DNA from: Emydura subglobosa
Taxonomy: Eukaryota > Chordata > Testudines > Chelidae
Length of the DNA: 64,000 bases
Reading direction: 5' to 3'
Assembly (NCBI GenBank): GCA_007922225.1
Contig: ML680053.1
Location: 9,882,870 to 9,946,869 of the forward strand
The notes beneath the pieces are model-generated. The model worked only from the letters and a program-made list of their open reading frames with translations, did no database searches and had not been told where the DNA came from. The position numbers were made by a program, and so were the translations under genes. Each line of letters opens with the position of its first letter. The first letter of the stretch is position 1. Below, piece by piece: positions 12,150 through 23,854 of this stretch.

Positions 12150-13639
12150 ACTGTAACTATAACAAAGTCTTGTTTTACAGAGATGTTACAAGCTGTCTCG
12201 ATTTAGAAAATTGGAGCTCGCAGCTATGGTCTGCTCACAGGAGGAATAAATACTATAGGTTGATCAGTGAAGTGCTGTGTTCAAGGATAGACGAATGCGA
12301 TTGTGTAAGACTACAATTGCCGATAGGAGGTAATCAGTTAAGAGCAAATTTTACAAGGAGCTTCTTGCTGGGAATGAGTGGGTGCTTTCAATCAAATGTT
12401 CACGTATATTAAATAGGATTCTCAGGGTTATGTGAGCAGAGTTAGTCTGTAGACAAATCTGCAGGTGCACAAACACAAAATGAAGTGTTTGATTGCTGCC
12501 TCTGATAAAATCCTATTATTCTCATGACATCACACATAGTATTGAAATAAATCACAAGTGATGCTCCAAGTATTGAAATAGACAATTATTTTAAACGCCT
12601 TGCTATTTGTTGGTATACTTCGTATGTCATTTTGACTGACAGCCTATTTTTTCATTTTTAATAGTGCCGTTGTACTTAAACAGCACATATAAAGCAATGC
12701 AGTGTAGCTTCAGACAGGGCATTAATCTTCACTTGTTAAGGGATGCGCAAGTGGTGGTGTCATCCCCCCAGTTCTGAAGATAGATGTCATCTCTATAGTA
12801 AGCGTGTGCACGCGCGGTGTACCAAATAGCCTCTTGAGCTCCTGCCAGCGTGTGTGTTTGAATACACACACACAATAGACAATGTGTAGATACATCACAT
12901 ATGAAGCAGGTAATTGAAAATATAGGTCCACTAGATAATAAAGCAATTGCTATGGTAATATGAAAACAGCCATGTTTGGAAAAAGTTAGCCATTTAGAGG
13001 CTGGAGAGATGCTGAGCATCTGCTACTCCCAATGAACCTTTAACTCCCATTCACAAGTTAAAGGAGATACAGTTAGGACTAATATAATAACCCCAGCCCC
13101 AGGTTTATAAAGTCACATTAGGCAGAGCAGGGAGTAGTGAGAAAGTGAGGAAGAGAAGAAGAGAAGAAACCAAGTCACCCAGTCTTCTTTAAAATGAGGT
13201 TTTAGAAATGCTGTGAACTGACCCCATATTCAGCCATCAGTTTGCCCTCCTTGAGAATGCTACTGTTCTAGCTGATCTTCTTATACCGCAACATCATGTT
13301 GTGAAGGGCCATTAAAAGCTGTAGTAGTCAGTAAGTACATCTAGAAGTGCTATGAACCTCAACTTGTGCCACTTATTTTGAGAGCCCAGATCTTAGATGC
13401 TCAGCTCACCCAAAGAGCAATATAGACAGCAGCTTTGAAGAGCCTTTTCAGAGACTGGTTTCACTGCTATACATAAGGTTCTCGCAGGATGAGTCCTCCT
13501 CTTTTCTATTATAAACAACATTTTTCCTAGACATGCCCATAGTGACTGTGTCTGCCTCAGCAAATGCTAAAGCCCACTCTGCCTTATCTATATAGATTCT
13601 AAATTCCTCATGATCAGGAAGATTGAGCAATGATTAATA

Positions 13640-13850
13640 ATAATACTTTGCACATCTGTGAAGTCTGTCACTAGAGGAGCTCAAAATGTTCATAAACAAA
13701 TTAAACTTTATCACAGTGCGATTGGTCTTTTATAGACAGGGAAAACTGAATTGTTTAGAGGTTAAATGAGTCACCATAAGCAATGTAGCAAGTCAGTGGT
13801 AGAGTAAGGAATACAGCCCAGGAGTTCTGATTTACAGTCACTGCCTCTAA
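13640..13850 (-). mobile_element. MIR-like SINE, minus strand
   Basis: Plus-strand order is AATACTTTGCACATCT, then a diverged ACAGGGAAAACTGAATTGTT, AGAGGTTAAATGAGTCACC, GTAGCAAGTCAGTGGTAGAG and AGCCCAGGAGTTCTGATT. This is the reverse complement of a near-full MIR-like CORE-SINE. No target duplication is recognised. Confidence 0.75.
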
Positions 13851-14422
13851 CAAAAATGAAAGAGGAGAAAGAAAAACTGATGAAAGGAAGATTGGGGCAA
13901 GAAAATAAGGAATCGAGATGAAAAGATGGATGCTGAGGAAGGCAGTGACTCATTTTCTTCCTTTCTTTCTCTTTTTCCTGGCTCTAACTTTACAGCCCTT
14001 CTCTTGTGCCCAGTCACTTTGATCTAGAAATTATCCCTTCTGAAACTCAACTTTGACAAAGGGTCATCCCTGGCACTAATGTAACCCTTAAATTATGGGC
14101 AGCTACTGCTTGCAATTTGGTGTTCTGGTACTACACAACATAATAGCATAAGAGAACAAGGAAAGTTTTAAACTTAGCCAGTTCTCTCAACTTTTTTATT
14201 TTGTTAAGCCTTGGAGTGGAGACAGACTTAACTATGGTACTTAATTCTGATTTTAGAAATTGATTTTCCACTCTAATTTCTGCTGGTGCTTGGGAAACTC
14301 TAGTGAGCCAAACAATTAAGTTTGCAAACTTTAGCAACCTTAACAAAAACTTGAGCAATGCTTGTTTTGCTCTTACTTTTGTCTATAGTTCAGCATATAT
14401 TTGTCACAAGTACCTGAATAAC
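13851..14422. other. No gene
   Basis: Purine-rich 13855-13930 is followed by CT-rich 13950-13985; otherwise AT-rich without coding signal or recognised repeat. Confidence 0.4.
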
Positions 14423-14574
14423 CAGGGGTGAGAGAGGGAATAAAAATTTGACCACTTTTGGAGGGGCACGTTCTGTGGCCCACCCCAACGGCCTGGGAGT
14501 TCAGTGCCCCTGCAGATTATTAGGAGGGCCCATGCCCCTGCTTGCCTCTCCTCCGCCCCTAGTGAATGCCCCTG
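14423..14574. mobile_element. Short hAT-type element, relative of the one at 42691
   Basis: It begins CAGGGG and within 45 bp reaches ACCACTTTTGGAGGGGCA, matching the terminal region of the hAT element at 42691-43216 (CTACTTTTGGAGGGGCA when read inwards). It ends in GCCCCTG, so the ends form a CAGGGG...CCCCTG inverted terminus typical of hAT elements. No convincing 8-bp target duplication is seen, probably owing to decay. Confidence 0.6.
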
Positions 14575-14934
14575 CAAAGTACTTCAAAAATTTCTAAGAG
14601 CAACTTGTTACAATTTCTCTCAGCAGTTAAAGTTAACAGTACAAAACTCAAGTGGCAATAAAGAACCCTAATTTACTATTGAGCTGCTCAACATTCTTGC
14701 AACAAATGAAGGTGAGGAGCATACTGTTAACAAAAGACTTGTATTTGTATGGCAAAATAATAAATATAATAAAACCTCATGCACTTCATCCTTGAGGAAG
14801 GAAAGAGAGAAAGAATAAACCACACATGACAGATGCTAGTTACGTATGTTGCTAGCGCACTTCTTGGTGATGAGTGCCACGTCTGAAATGGAACAGAATG
14901 CAATTAATTTCAGTGGGAGGAGGCTCATGCACTT
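14575..14934. other. No recognisable feature
   Basis: AT-rich, no coding signal, no recognised repeat. Confidence 0.35.
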
Positions 14935-15500
14935 ACCATCTAAGTATCTATGTCAGGTACTTGTATGGCGCCCATCACTGTAATATCAGAATGCCTCACA
15001 ATCTTTCACATATTTATCTTTACAACAACCCTGTGAGTTAAGGCAGGGGTACAGTATTTCTCTTTTCCACAGATGGGGAACTGGGGCATAGACGGTACCT
15101 CTACACAGCAGCTGGGAGGTGTAATATCCAGCATGGGCTCATTACATGCGTTCGCTCTGCTCAAGGCAGTGCCAAAAATAGTGATGTGGCCATAGCAGCA
15201 CTGATGACAGCTTGGGCTAGCCACCTGAATACGAACCCAGGGCTCAGGCAAGACTGTACACAGGCAGCTAGCCTGAGCCGTTGTCCGTGGAGCCGTGGCC
15301 CCAGTTCTACTTTTAGGCACTACCCCGAGCAGAGCTAGTACATGCATATCAACCCATGCTAGATATTACACCTCCCAGCTGCTGCGTAGACATACCCACA
15401 CAGGCTAAGTGACTTGCCTAAGGTCACACAATAAGTCTGCAGTGGAGCAGGTAATTGAATCGGCTGAGTCCTAAACTAGTGTCCTAATCACTGGACTTTC
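14935..15500 (-). mobile_element. MIR-like SINE, minus strand, split by a TIR element
   Basis: The left part (about 14960-15093) has the reversed tail, CAACAACCCTGTGAGTTAAG and CACAGATGGGGAACTGGGGC. The right part (15397-15500) resumes with GGCTAAGTGACTTGCCTAAG, GTCACACAATAAGTC and CCTAATCACTGGAC. Joined, they form one near-full-length minus-strand MIR-like SINE. The intervening 303 bp is the separate inverted-repeat element at 15094-15396, which therefore inserted later. Confidence 0.8.
15094..15396. mobile_element. Palindromic TIR element inserted in MIR
   Basis: It has long terminal inverted repeats. Left 15094-15137 starts GGTACCTCTACACAGCAGCT. Right 15353-15396, reverse-complemented, starts GGTATGTCTACGCAGCAGCT. 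The arms match at about 40 of 44 positions. There is no ORF, so it is a non-autonomous MITE mobilised in trans by an unidentified transposase. The GGTATGTCTAC terminus is shared with the element at 32194. An 8-bp target duplication is not convincing. Confidence 0.8.
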
Positions 15501-15859
15501 ACTATATCATCTATCAAGAAAACAGCAAGCAGAACACTCTCTGATGAGCTCTTAGTCAGACAGAAAGTAAAGGCAATTATAGAGACTCTGATCAAACCAG
15601 TGGAATAGGGGCCAGTGTGGTTAGCTTGGTTTCCATAAAAATCAGTTTGTACCTGTTTATCAAGCCACTTTCCTCTCCTCATTCAAACCTTCCTACAAAA
15701 GCTGTAACTACACTGCATACAATTCTGCTCTGTCATCCATGTGAAGAAAGTCAGTCTAACAGAACCACTGAGATGTTTAACTCTTGCACTGGGAAAGCAG
15801 ATGAGCTTTTCATAGTAACTCTGTCCCTCACCATTTCTCCCACGCTTTATAGGTTGTTG
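15501..15859. other. No recognisable feature
   Basis: No coding signal: the short overlapping ORFs on both strands at 15617-15934 have no recognisable similarity. Confidence 0.35.
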
Positions 15860-15950
15860 TGTTATGTGTATGTTTATATTGTAACCTATTTGGGGTGGGG
15901 TCAGTTCAGCAAATTTTGGGGGCACTCAATTTAAAAGAATAAATAAATAA
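15860..15950 (+). mobile_element. Possible MIR-like SINE 3' tail
   Basis: GGGGGCACTCAATTTAAAAG then AATAAATAAATAAC resembles the tail of the reptile MIR-like SINEs at 16465 and 62085 (a GGGTGCTAC-like string, AATACAAATA, then an A/T-rich end). The rest is too diverged to recognise. Confidence 0.35.
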
Positions 15951-16299
15951 CATTGCTGGAGTCCCCAGTGGCTAGATTTGGGACCAAAAAGCAAAAGTAT
16001 CTTGCAAAAGTGAAAGAAAAAAAAAAGAAAAGAAAAGAGAAGAGATGTCTACTTACTAAATTCACTTTTCATACGTTACTTTTGAGCACAGATATATATT
16101 CCTTCAAACAAACATTAAAGCACAACAAAAATAGTTGTTAAAGATTAATCTTGTATTTTGCTTCCTATGAGCAGAAGTATAAAATGGGGTCTTGATCCTT
16201 CTGGAATCATTTCATCAACATGTGTTCTCTCTGTTGAGTAAGGTACAGAGGACATAAGATATTGCAGAGAAATACAAACACCGGCAGACAAGAGACCAG
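15951..16299. other. No gene; purine tract
   Basis: 16013-16046 is an A/G-only run. Otherwise no recognisable feature. Confidence 0.4.
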
Positions 16300-16560
16300 A
16301 ACTTCCTTCACTGCTCTGCCACTAGCTTGCTATACAACTTTGGGCAAGTCTCTATGCCTCAACTGCCATTTGGTAAAATGAAGATAAGAATACTTTCCCT
16401 AGCACACAGTGGTATTCTGATAACAGAAGTATTAGTGTATGTGAAGTAGCCAGATACCAAGAGTTGTTTGGGGCAGGGACTGCCTCTTCCGACAAGTTTG
16501 TACAGAGCCTAGCACAACCCTGATTGGAGGATTTGTTGCAATGCCATAATATAAATGATT
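16300..16560 (+). mobile_element. MIR-like SINE, plus strand, with 3' tail
   Basis: In order: CTGCTCTGCCACTAGCTTGC, CTTTGGGCAAGTCTCTATGC, TGGTAAAATGAAGATAAGAA, then the tail block GGGGCAGGGACTGCCTCTTC, GTACAGAGCCTAGCACAACC and a final AATGCCATAATATAAATG. It is nearly complete and old. Confidence 0.8.
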
Positions 16561-18243
16561 ACTAATAGGACACACAAAAAAAAGCCTACCTGACCAACAA
16601 GAATAATGACTAGGGATGGTACAGCACCAGTGACTACTTTGGCCAGAAAGGAAGCAGGAGTGTTTATGAAAAGAACAGTTGTGATTTATTAGTAAAGATC
16701 AAGAGATGTTCAAAGCAAGATGTTAACAAATGTTAAAGTTTTAATTAGGCACCTTACCCCGTTTAAAATACATTTTGATGATCAGTTAGTCGTGTGCTAA
16801 TGGAGGATGGCAGAAGACATCCTCCACCCGTTTGATTTTTCTCTTTTAGTAATGAAATCCTTCTAGAAACTCTAGGTAGGAAGCTGTGCATGAAATGCTG
16901 GATCCTCCCCTGTAGCTAGGAGGCACATAGGGAAATTGTTCAAGGACAACGGATAACTTGTTTTAGAAAAGGGAGTGTCTCTATTATGAAACTGCACAGC
17001 CTAAGGTGATTCCTGTGTTTATTTTCTGCGTAACCTGCACAGGTTTACTCCTCTTACTATTTCATCTTTGAATCTGGTTTTTTTGTACTAAACAGACATT
17101 TTTTGCCCCCAGCTTGGCATGTCTCTTCTTGGGAAACTGTGCAGACTGTATGCAGGAAAGTGAATTGATAACTGGGGGGGTACAATCTTTAGGCCTCAGT
17201 CACAATCTGATGAGGACTAAAAAAACCCTCTGATTAGCTCTTCTAGTATGAAGAGTAAATTGCTATTAAAGCATAAGCTAGAACAGGACAACACAATTCT
17301 TTACATGAAGCATTACTGCCTGTGTGATTCTAGGACAGGGCTGATGAATGAAATGAAACATACTGTCCCCATATATTTCTCTCCCTAATGTGGATAAGGA
17401 CAGATTAATTCATTGGCTTTGCCTCACCCACTGTAGGCACAGGGCACATGAAAGTAAGGCTCTCATGAAGAAACAGCATATGCTAAGTCTCATGTTTCTC
17501 TTTACCTCTTCTGAGAGGGCACTGAACATTAGACAGCCTACCAGTAGGAGCTGTGTCTCCAGCTGTTTCTTGGACAAGGCACACAATCTGTTTTGGTCTC
17601 CATTGCCTTCACTTTTAATACATTTAGGAGTGCTTGATCTCACTCACTGAAGACAAAAGGTTTTATTTTCAATTAGATCTGTGCTGGAGGTGGAGCAGCA
17701 CTGGCAAGGCATACTAAATCACAGCCACAACCAGCTAAAAAATAGAGAAAAATATAATACTGCAAATATATAAACACAAATTAATCTATTTTAATAGCAG
17801 TGGGTCCAAAATTATACAAAGGCTCTTTTCATTTTTAAGTCCAAGATAATAAAATGTGTTATAACCCATTTAGAGTAAGCTCTGGGCTTCATAAGAGAAG
17901 GTAATTTCTCCATTATACTTCTCCACACACAGTAGCCTAACTGCGAGGGAAACTGTGAAGACAGACATACTGTAATCTGATTTATGGTAATATTTTAAAA
18001 AGTATGGTCTGCATGGCTTATGTACATCGATAAGCTCTTGTAAGAGCAACCAAGCACAACCTCAAAACATTATTATATATTTAATAACTGTCTTTACCCA
18101 TGTGTCTTCCTTGTGACTATTTTAAAATGATATAAATAAAATATGATTCTAAACTACCACCAGAATGAAGTATAACCATGTTTAAAGTTCCAGATGTTCT
18201 TAATGTGTATCTTATTACCATAAGATTTATAGCTGATTGATAC
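16561..18243. other. 1.7 kb without gene or recognised repeat
   Basis: The small ORFs around 17390-17650 overlap on opposite strands and show no domain or splice context. AT-rich, probably unique sequence. Confidence 0.4.
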
Positions 18244-18313
18244 CATGTGCCAAACTCACCCTTGGGGTAATTCCACTGAAGTGAACAGAGCTACATGAGA
18301 GATGAATTCAGCC
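18244..18313. repeat. Degenerate palindromic repeat
   Basis: GTGCCAAACTCACCCTTGGG, GTAATTCCACTGAAGTGAAC and GATGAATTCAGCC follow the order of a widespread reptile palindromic repeat (related to the one at 63781), but the arms have diverged. Confidence 0.45.
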
Positions 18314-18499
18314 TTAATGTTTTTAGGATGTCTAACTAGTTTTAGTCACACTAGTTAATGCAGCTTTACTCTTATCGGGGGTGGGGGGATTTACTGCATT
18401 GGCTGGAAAGCATTTCTGGGATCAATTGTGTGGGTTTCCACTGCCCGCCCAATTGAGCCCGCTGCATCGATCCGCGGAGCCCAACGCAGCCATGGCAGC
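18314..18499. other. No gene; locally GC-rich patch
   Basis: 18440-18495 is locally GC-rich with several CpGs (CATCGATCCGCGGAGC), unlike its surroundings. No repeat or promoter element is recognised. Confidence 0.35.
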
Positions 18500-18610
18500 G
18501 TACACATATCCCCAGTCAAGTGAGAATGTATGCTCTTTAAGGCAAGTGCTGTGTCTCTCTCAGTGTTTTGGAAGTGTGCAACACAAGTTTGGGTGCTATT
18601 AAAAATAACA
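18500..18610 (+). mobile_element. MIR-like SINE 3' tail
   Basis: ATGTATGCTCTTTAAGGCAA, GTGCTGTGTCTCTCTCAGTG, a weak GTGCAACAC block, TTTGGGTGCTATT and an A-rich end follow the order of the tail at 16465-16560. The 5' part is absent or too diverged. Confidence 0.55.
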
Positions 18611-19600
18611 GAAGACTGTCAGGTCTGTGGAGGTAGGAAGCGTCTCTACTTCATATTCTGTGTATCCCCCTAAGCATGCTGGGAATTTTTTTAAAAAGGT
18701 GCTTAAATAAATTTTACCTGTCGTCAGCACCCATCAAATAGAAAGCAATATAAATAATTCATCGAAGTAGAACACACATAGGGTTAATCAATTGGAGCCT
18801 AGAAGTTAATTAATTCACTTCTTTTGAATAGTAACAAAGGTCCCACAAACTTCATTTATTCAACTAAATCTGTTTTAGAAAAAAACCTCTAAAAATATTT
18901 GAGAACATTTACAAAAAATGATATCATTTTCACTTATGAGGCTTGTGATAATATGTGAAAATATTTTTAAAATTCCCCACAGCTCAGAGAAAATACAAAT
19001 TGACAAATAAAAAAGCTCAAAACTGGTTTATAAATAAATAGTGACTCTAGCATTTAAAACACTTAACTGAAATCTAATCCTCCATGGACGAAGAAGAGAG
19101 ATTATATAAGAACTAACAATTTATTCTTTGCTCAGCAGCTAGGACGTGGCCTTGCTTTAATAATCCAGACTGCAATAATTCTTTTTTGCATTAAGTTTTA
19201 CATTTCATATTTTAATTGTGATTAAACAATTTCCACTTTGTTTGGTGAAGTATATTAATATTATTTAACAGCATTTCAGTTCTTCCACAGAGACGGAAGA
19301 ATGGAGTCCAAAGAGTTGAAACATATTCTTTATCCATTTTGTATGCTGTACTGGAGTAGAGTGGAACATTATCCATTCAGGGTTTGAAATGCAAAAATTC
19401 AATAAGTGCGGAACTTTAATTAGACTGCAGCTGAGCAGAACTGCTCATCTGACCTCATGTGAGCCGGTCCAACTCTCTTGAGTGAGGGGCATATTCTCAA
19501 AGAAACATTTTATGAGGCCACACACTGAGAAATACAGGATTTTATTATAAAGGCAAATAGGCTGTTTAATATATTTCCAATTCAAGAAGAAAATTTGGTG
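18611..19600. other. No gene; AT-rich unique sequence
   Basis: About 1 kb, strongly AT-rich, no coding signal and no recognised repeat. Confidence 0.4.
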
Positions 19601-19965
19601 CTTAAGTGACCTGTATACCATTCTTCAGCGTCTTGAACCATGTCTTCCTTGTGGTCTTTGTCCCATGATTACTAGCCTTTATACTCTCTGGCCAACATAT
19701 TGCACATCTCATTGTCTCACATGGCCAAGCCATCTCAGTCGATACCTCCCTCATTTTTTCCATGATGGAAGCGACCTGCATCATGGCTCGTATTGTTCCA
19801 CTGCATAGCCTAACAGCTCTCCTCTTACTCAGCTTCCACCTGAGCATTCTCATGTCAACAATGTGAAGTAGTAGTTCTTCTCTCTTCCTAACTGGCCAGC
19901 ATTCCAACCCATAAGTTATGCCTGGCCTAATAATGATCTTACACACTTGTCTTACTACATTCTTT
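19601..19965 (-). mobile_element. RTE-clade LINE relic, ORF2 C-terminus
   Basis: The minus-strand ORF 19946-19602 (114 aa) reads IIRPGITYGLECWPV near its start, then LLHIVDMRMLRW, a degenerate VASIMEKMREV block and a final TRKTWFKTLKNGIQ. This order (RPA-LYG-ECW, EMRMLRW, VEKMRE, RPKKTWL-TL) is the hallmark C-terminal region of RTE/BovB-type LINEs. The endonuclease and RT core are missing. The copy is 5'-truncated and abuts a different non-LTR element in opposite orientation at about 19965. Confidence 0.85.
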
Positions 19966-20583
19966 TAACAGAGAATTCCTGTCAGCTCCATCCATTTACA
20001 CCAAGTGCTCAGCATGTGGCTCCTAACATCCCCCTTCTACATTCCCATCATGGCTCAACCAAGGCTGAACCAAGAAGCCCAGCAAATCCAGGAAAACAGA
20101 TGTCTTCCTATCCACCAAGCCCTCGACAATTTTCCCCTCCCCCCAACATCTTAAGTCCTGCAAGCCTTTCTGGGAGTATTCGCTTAGCCTCATGCACTCA
20201 GGCTATGATCAGAAGAAGGTTGGAAAATAGATTGGGCTAAACAAGACTTAAAAAATAAGCATCTTGTGCTAAATCCCATGCAAAAAGTTCCGGGGTTTGA
20301 CCTCCCATGGATATCTTGGTCAACTCTGAACCGAATCTAAACCAATCGTGGTAGATGTAAACATTTAATGCACAAATGGAAAATCAAGGACTCCGCGGCA
20401 TGCCAGTGTGGTGTCCCACAACAGACCATCAAACATATCACTACCTACTGCCCAATTTATAAATATGGAGAAGGCATCACTGCAATAAATTCTGTCACTC
20501 CTGATGTAGCCATCTGGTTCGATTCACTTCAGGTGAAAATGCAGTTGCTGCTCTACACAAGCCCTATGAAAGACGACAACTAA
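19966..20583 (+). mobile_element. Non-LTR retrotransposon 3' end with Cys/His tail
   Basis: Plus strand, in order: WAKQDLKNKHLVL (near 20235), PGFDLPWISWSTLN (near 20298), a stop, NRGRCKHLMHKW, and the Cys/His block CQCGVPQQTIKHITTYC (about 20401-20451), ending at 20580 with AIWFDSLQVKM. This is the same family as 1640-3190. Only one or two stops interrupt the last 110 codons, so it is better preserved than that copy. The RT is absent. Confidence 0.75.
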
Positions 20584-21412
20584 ATCAAGGTATTTAAATT
20601 GTTGCACAGACTAACTCTATACCATACATTTTACTGGCTTCTCATTGTCCTTTTCAATGAAGCATTGCAAATATTCCATCAGCATATTGATTAGACAGCA
20701 TATTGATTTATGCTTATACATACACAAACAGTCTCACATGTGGATCTTGTGACAAGTTTGCAAATAATAGTATCTGGCATTCTTCAGAAATGAATACTCA
20801 TACATAAAAGTATGAAGGAAAGAGAAGCATAAAGCAGCTGAGCTGGCCTAGAGCAGCAGCCTAGTTCCAAGCCAATTTTACATATGCTAGCAAAGTAACC
20901 AGGGAAATGTGAGTGGTAAAGAAAGCGCCGAGGATTGGAGTGGGTCAGACATGCAGTTGTGACTCATGTTATTACTGAAGTTACTGTACAAAACAGATGG
21001 TCACAACTTTTTGCACAATATTACTGGATAAAGTGTGAAATTTATCAGGTGCCAACTTGGAAAAATCACTTGAGTCACTTCATAATGAGCTCCAAAGTTT
21101 GAAGCTTTCCAAGATGCATATGTTTCTGAAGGCCACAGATGCTGGTTCTATAGCACACTTACTCAAAATGCAACTACCACAGCAGCCCAAAACACAATCC
21201 AAAAGTTCTATGGCAGAGATCTACAGCCTGCAGACACCGAGAGAGTGGTGAATACTTAGAAATTAAACAAAACCACAATATCCTTATACCTATATATATC
21301 ATGCACACAGGTGGACTATGCAAAAACAAGACTTGTGTTACTGTGTCTCCCCCTCTCTCACCATGGGCCTGAACAGTTGTTAGTTCCCCAAACTGTTGTA
21401 TCTTGATCTTAG
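20584..21412. other. No gene
   Basis: A 64-codon ORF at 21057-21251 has no recognisable similarity. Sequence after 20584 may include the 3' UTR of the upstream non-LTR element. Confidence 0.35.
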
Positions 21413-21560
21413 GCTTGGTCTACACTACAGATTTATGTCTACCATTGGGGTGCTGAGAGCCATTGAACCAAACTGTAAACCTTGTATATAATGGAAGCTA
21501 ATTCAAGCGAGAGAGTATGGCAGTACACCCAGCACCTCTAGTTCCAGCACCGATGCTCCA
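21413..21560. repeat. Interspersed repeat with MITE-like start
   Basis: GGCTTGGTCTACACTAC (about 21413-21429) is the terminus of a common turtle MITE class. It is followed by GGGGTGCTGAGAGCCATTGA, ACCAAACTGTAAACC and CCAGCACCTCTAGTTCCAGC, which I recall as a separate repeated sequence in turtle genomes. Ends are not defined. Confidence 0.45.
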
Positions 21561-21604
21561 GAAATACCCTGAAAAGACTTTGGGAGACTGACAGAATATT
21601 ACAT

Positions 21605-22218
21605 CACTGCCACCATTTGGAGTTACAAACTGTGAACCTGTTATTATATTTTACCTGCTTTAATCTCTCAATAACTCATTCTTTTTTCTTAGCTAATAAA
21701 TCTATAGTTAGTTTACTATAGAATTGGCTGCCTGTCAGCATTGTAAATTAGGCCTGGCACATCTCACTTTTCCCCTGGAGTAAAGGAGAAGCAGGGACTG
21801 AATCTTGACTCAGTCACAATTCAATCCCTTGTCTACGTCTGACGAAGTGCCGCCATGCTTCGCCCTTTACTCAAGGCATGTTGTAACTTCTTTGATGCAA
21901 GATCTGGAGTATCAATTAATCTGGGGTAAGTGAGTGGTCTATTGGGACTGAGAGAAACCTGATGCGGTGTGATTTTTGGTTTAAATAATCTTATCACAAA
22001 CTTCAGTTGTCTGCGTGACAAGATAGACTGGAGAGGCTAAAGGGACTGTCTGACTCCATGTTAGACTGGTATAGTGATCCAGAGGTTCACATTTGTTACT
22101 GGCTTGGTGAACTCTAATTATAGAACATACCACCAGTTTGGGATGTCTGCCTTTGTCTTCTGACAGTCTGCCCTGAGATAGTTATTCACAGTCATAAGCC
22201 ACTCCAGACAGCATGACA
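21605..22218 (+). mobile_element. Solo LTR, endogenous-retrovirus type
   Basis: Noncoding, with an AATAAA signal in TAGCTAATAAATCTATAG near 21693-21710, a long U5-like region, and the end block TAATTATAGAACATACCACC, CAGTTTGGGATGTCTGCC and AGACAGCATGACA at 22218. Its last 100 bp resemble the LTR end at 3395-3503. No internal retroviral sequence lies on either side. The 5' boundary is approximate and no target duplication was resolved. Confidence 0.65.
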
Positions 22219-22650
22219 GTACCCTAAATATCGAATCAGAATTCTTGATAATGCAACCAGATCACAGATATTTCTGAAAGCGTGCAAGTGGGAAAGGTTC
22301 CAAGACCAGAAAGATTTTGCTGTTATTCTTTTCTTTTGAACTCAAAAGATAAGCTAAAATAAAATGAATTCCAGAGAAATAAAGGTGGTAGTGGGTCTCT
22401 GTATAGCCTCCAAAGGATGCCAATATCACAGTAATACACAAACCAAGTGGAGGTCTATTATTACAGGTACAAGAGCCTTTCAGAAGAGTTTGCAAAGTTG
22501 TTAAATTCAACAATACACCTTACATTATTAAATCTTAGACCAAGCTGGTTTCTATTCAGAATATTCAGCTTCATCCATTATAACCTATATTTTAAAACAA
22601 ATATTTTAATGCAGTAAATACCTATTAAGACATCTAAGTGACCATTTACA
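22219..22650. other. No recognisable feature
   Basis: No coding signal; an 83-codon minus-strand ORF at 22262-22513 has no similarity I recognise. Confidence 0.35.
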
Positions 22651-22866
22651 GTGAACCCTTATGGAAAAAAGTCCTGTATAATGCAAAAGAAAAATGCAAA
22701 CCTGTGGTTTTTTTCACAATCCTATAGAAATAAATAGGGAATTACATCCCATTATTAGAATTCAATAGAGTAGTCCTATTGAAACATCATAACTCTTACA
22801 CTCTATATAATCATATTGATTTCATCCCTATTAGTGGCTATAGGACTTTTCCATAAGGATTACAAG
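22651..22866. mobile_element. Small TIR element (MITE)
   Basis: The left end CCTTATGGAAAAAAGTCCTG (22657-22676) pairs with the right end TATAGGACTTTTCCATAAGG (22840-22859). A similar terminus occurs at 61830-61855 (CCTTTATGGAAAATATCCTG). The interior is AT-rich with no ORF. The inverted ends identify a non-autonomous DNA element; superfamily unknown. Confidence 0.65.
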
Positions 22867-23854
22867 AGTTCAGAGGAACATTTGGTTTAATAATAGAGAG
22901 AGACTTTTGCTTCAGTATCAGTGACCTGAAATTCATTCAGTTAGCTTTGTACTTTTCCAAAATAGAGACAGAAATGTTTGTTTTCCTAGTCCATTGCCAC
23001 AGACACTGAGCCAAGTGGGGAAAAAGCAGGGATTCATCTAGTCCATTGGACAACAGATACATTTTAGTATTCACCATTTTTAAAATTTTGTAAAGTAAAG
23101 TATTTACCTATATTTGCCTTAAGTTCCAAAAACATCATGTGGCATTCTGTTGTGCTTCCCAATAAGTCCCAGAAAGGAAACTCTTCCTGTTCCTGGCCTT
23201 GCCTAGAAAACACGCCCCTTCCCTGTTGGTGAAGCAAATCATGTCCTTGTGTATTTGTTTTAGATACTGTTTTTGATTTGTTAGCTTCAATCGCTGGCAA
23301 TAACATTCATCACATACTCAGAGATACTGCTCTACAATATCAGTTTTGACCCATTTAAAGTTAGTCTTTGTTCACAATGTTCACGAATTGATGTTTCAGA
23401 AAAACTCAGACTTAAACATTCACCATCTTTCCTCTGCTTCATACAATTCTGAGTGATTTAAAAAGATGGAACGTTATCATCCATTTCCTGTCAGGGACAG
23501 ATAACCCTTGTACAGATGAATGCATTCCCAGGCTCCAAATGTATCATTTTAAAATTTCATAAGATTTTTCCCCGCTAAGATGAATAATGACTATAGTGCT
23601 TTCTCTTGTATATCGCAAGCAAAAAATCATAGAAAACACGAATGCCAAGGGTACCACTTAACATTTCCAATGTTCGTATGGCACACTAGAGTGCTGCAAT
23701 CATAGAACTCAAATAAGTGATCTTCATGCAGAGTCACTGCAGCATCATTCCTTTAAAGCTATATTTTTCCGCTATGTTGGACTGCACCACAGTAAGCTAT
23801 ACACGGGAAGGTCAGGACACCAGCGGAACTTGTGCTATTCAGTTATCACTCAAT
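22867..23854. other. No gene
   Basis: About 1 kb with no coding signal and no recognised repeat. Confidence 0.35.

Larger units (their letters stand above)
10891..13639. other. 2.7 kb without gene; simple repeats inside
   Basis: No coding signal. About 10900-11035 is T-rich repeat-like sequence. 11670-11679 is a G-run. A perfect GT/AC hairpin occurs at 12849-12873. The piece 12420-12730 is AT-rich and free of recognised repeats; it could be conserved non-coding DNA, but a cross-species alignment would be needed. Confidence 0.4.
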
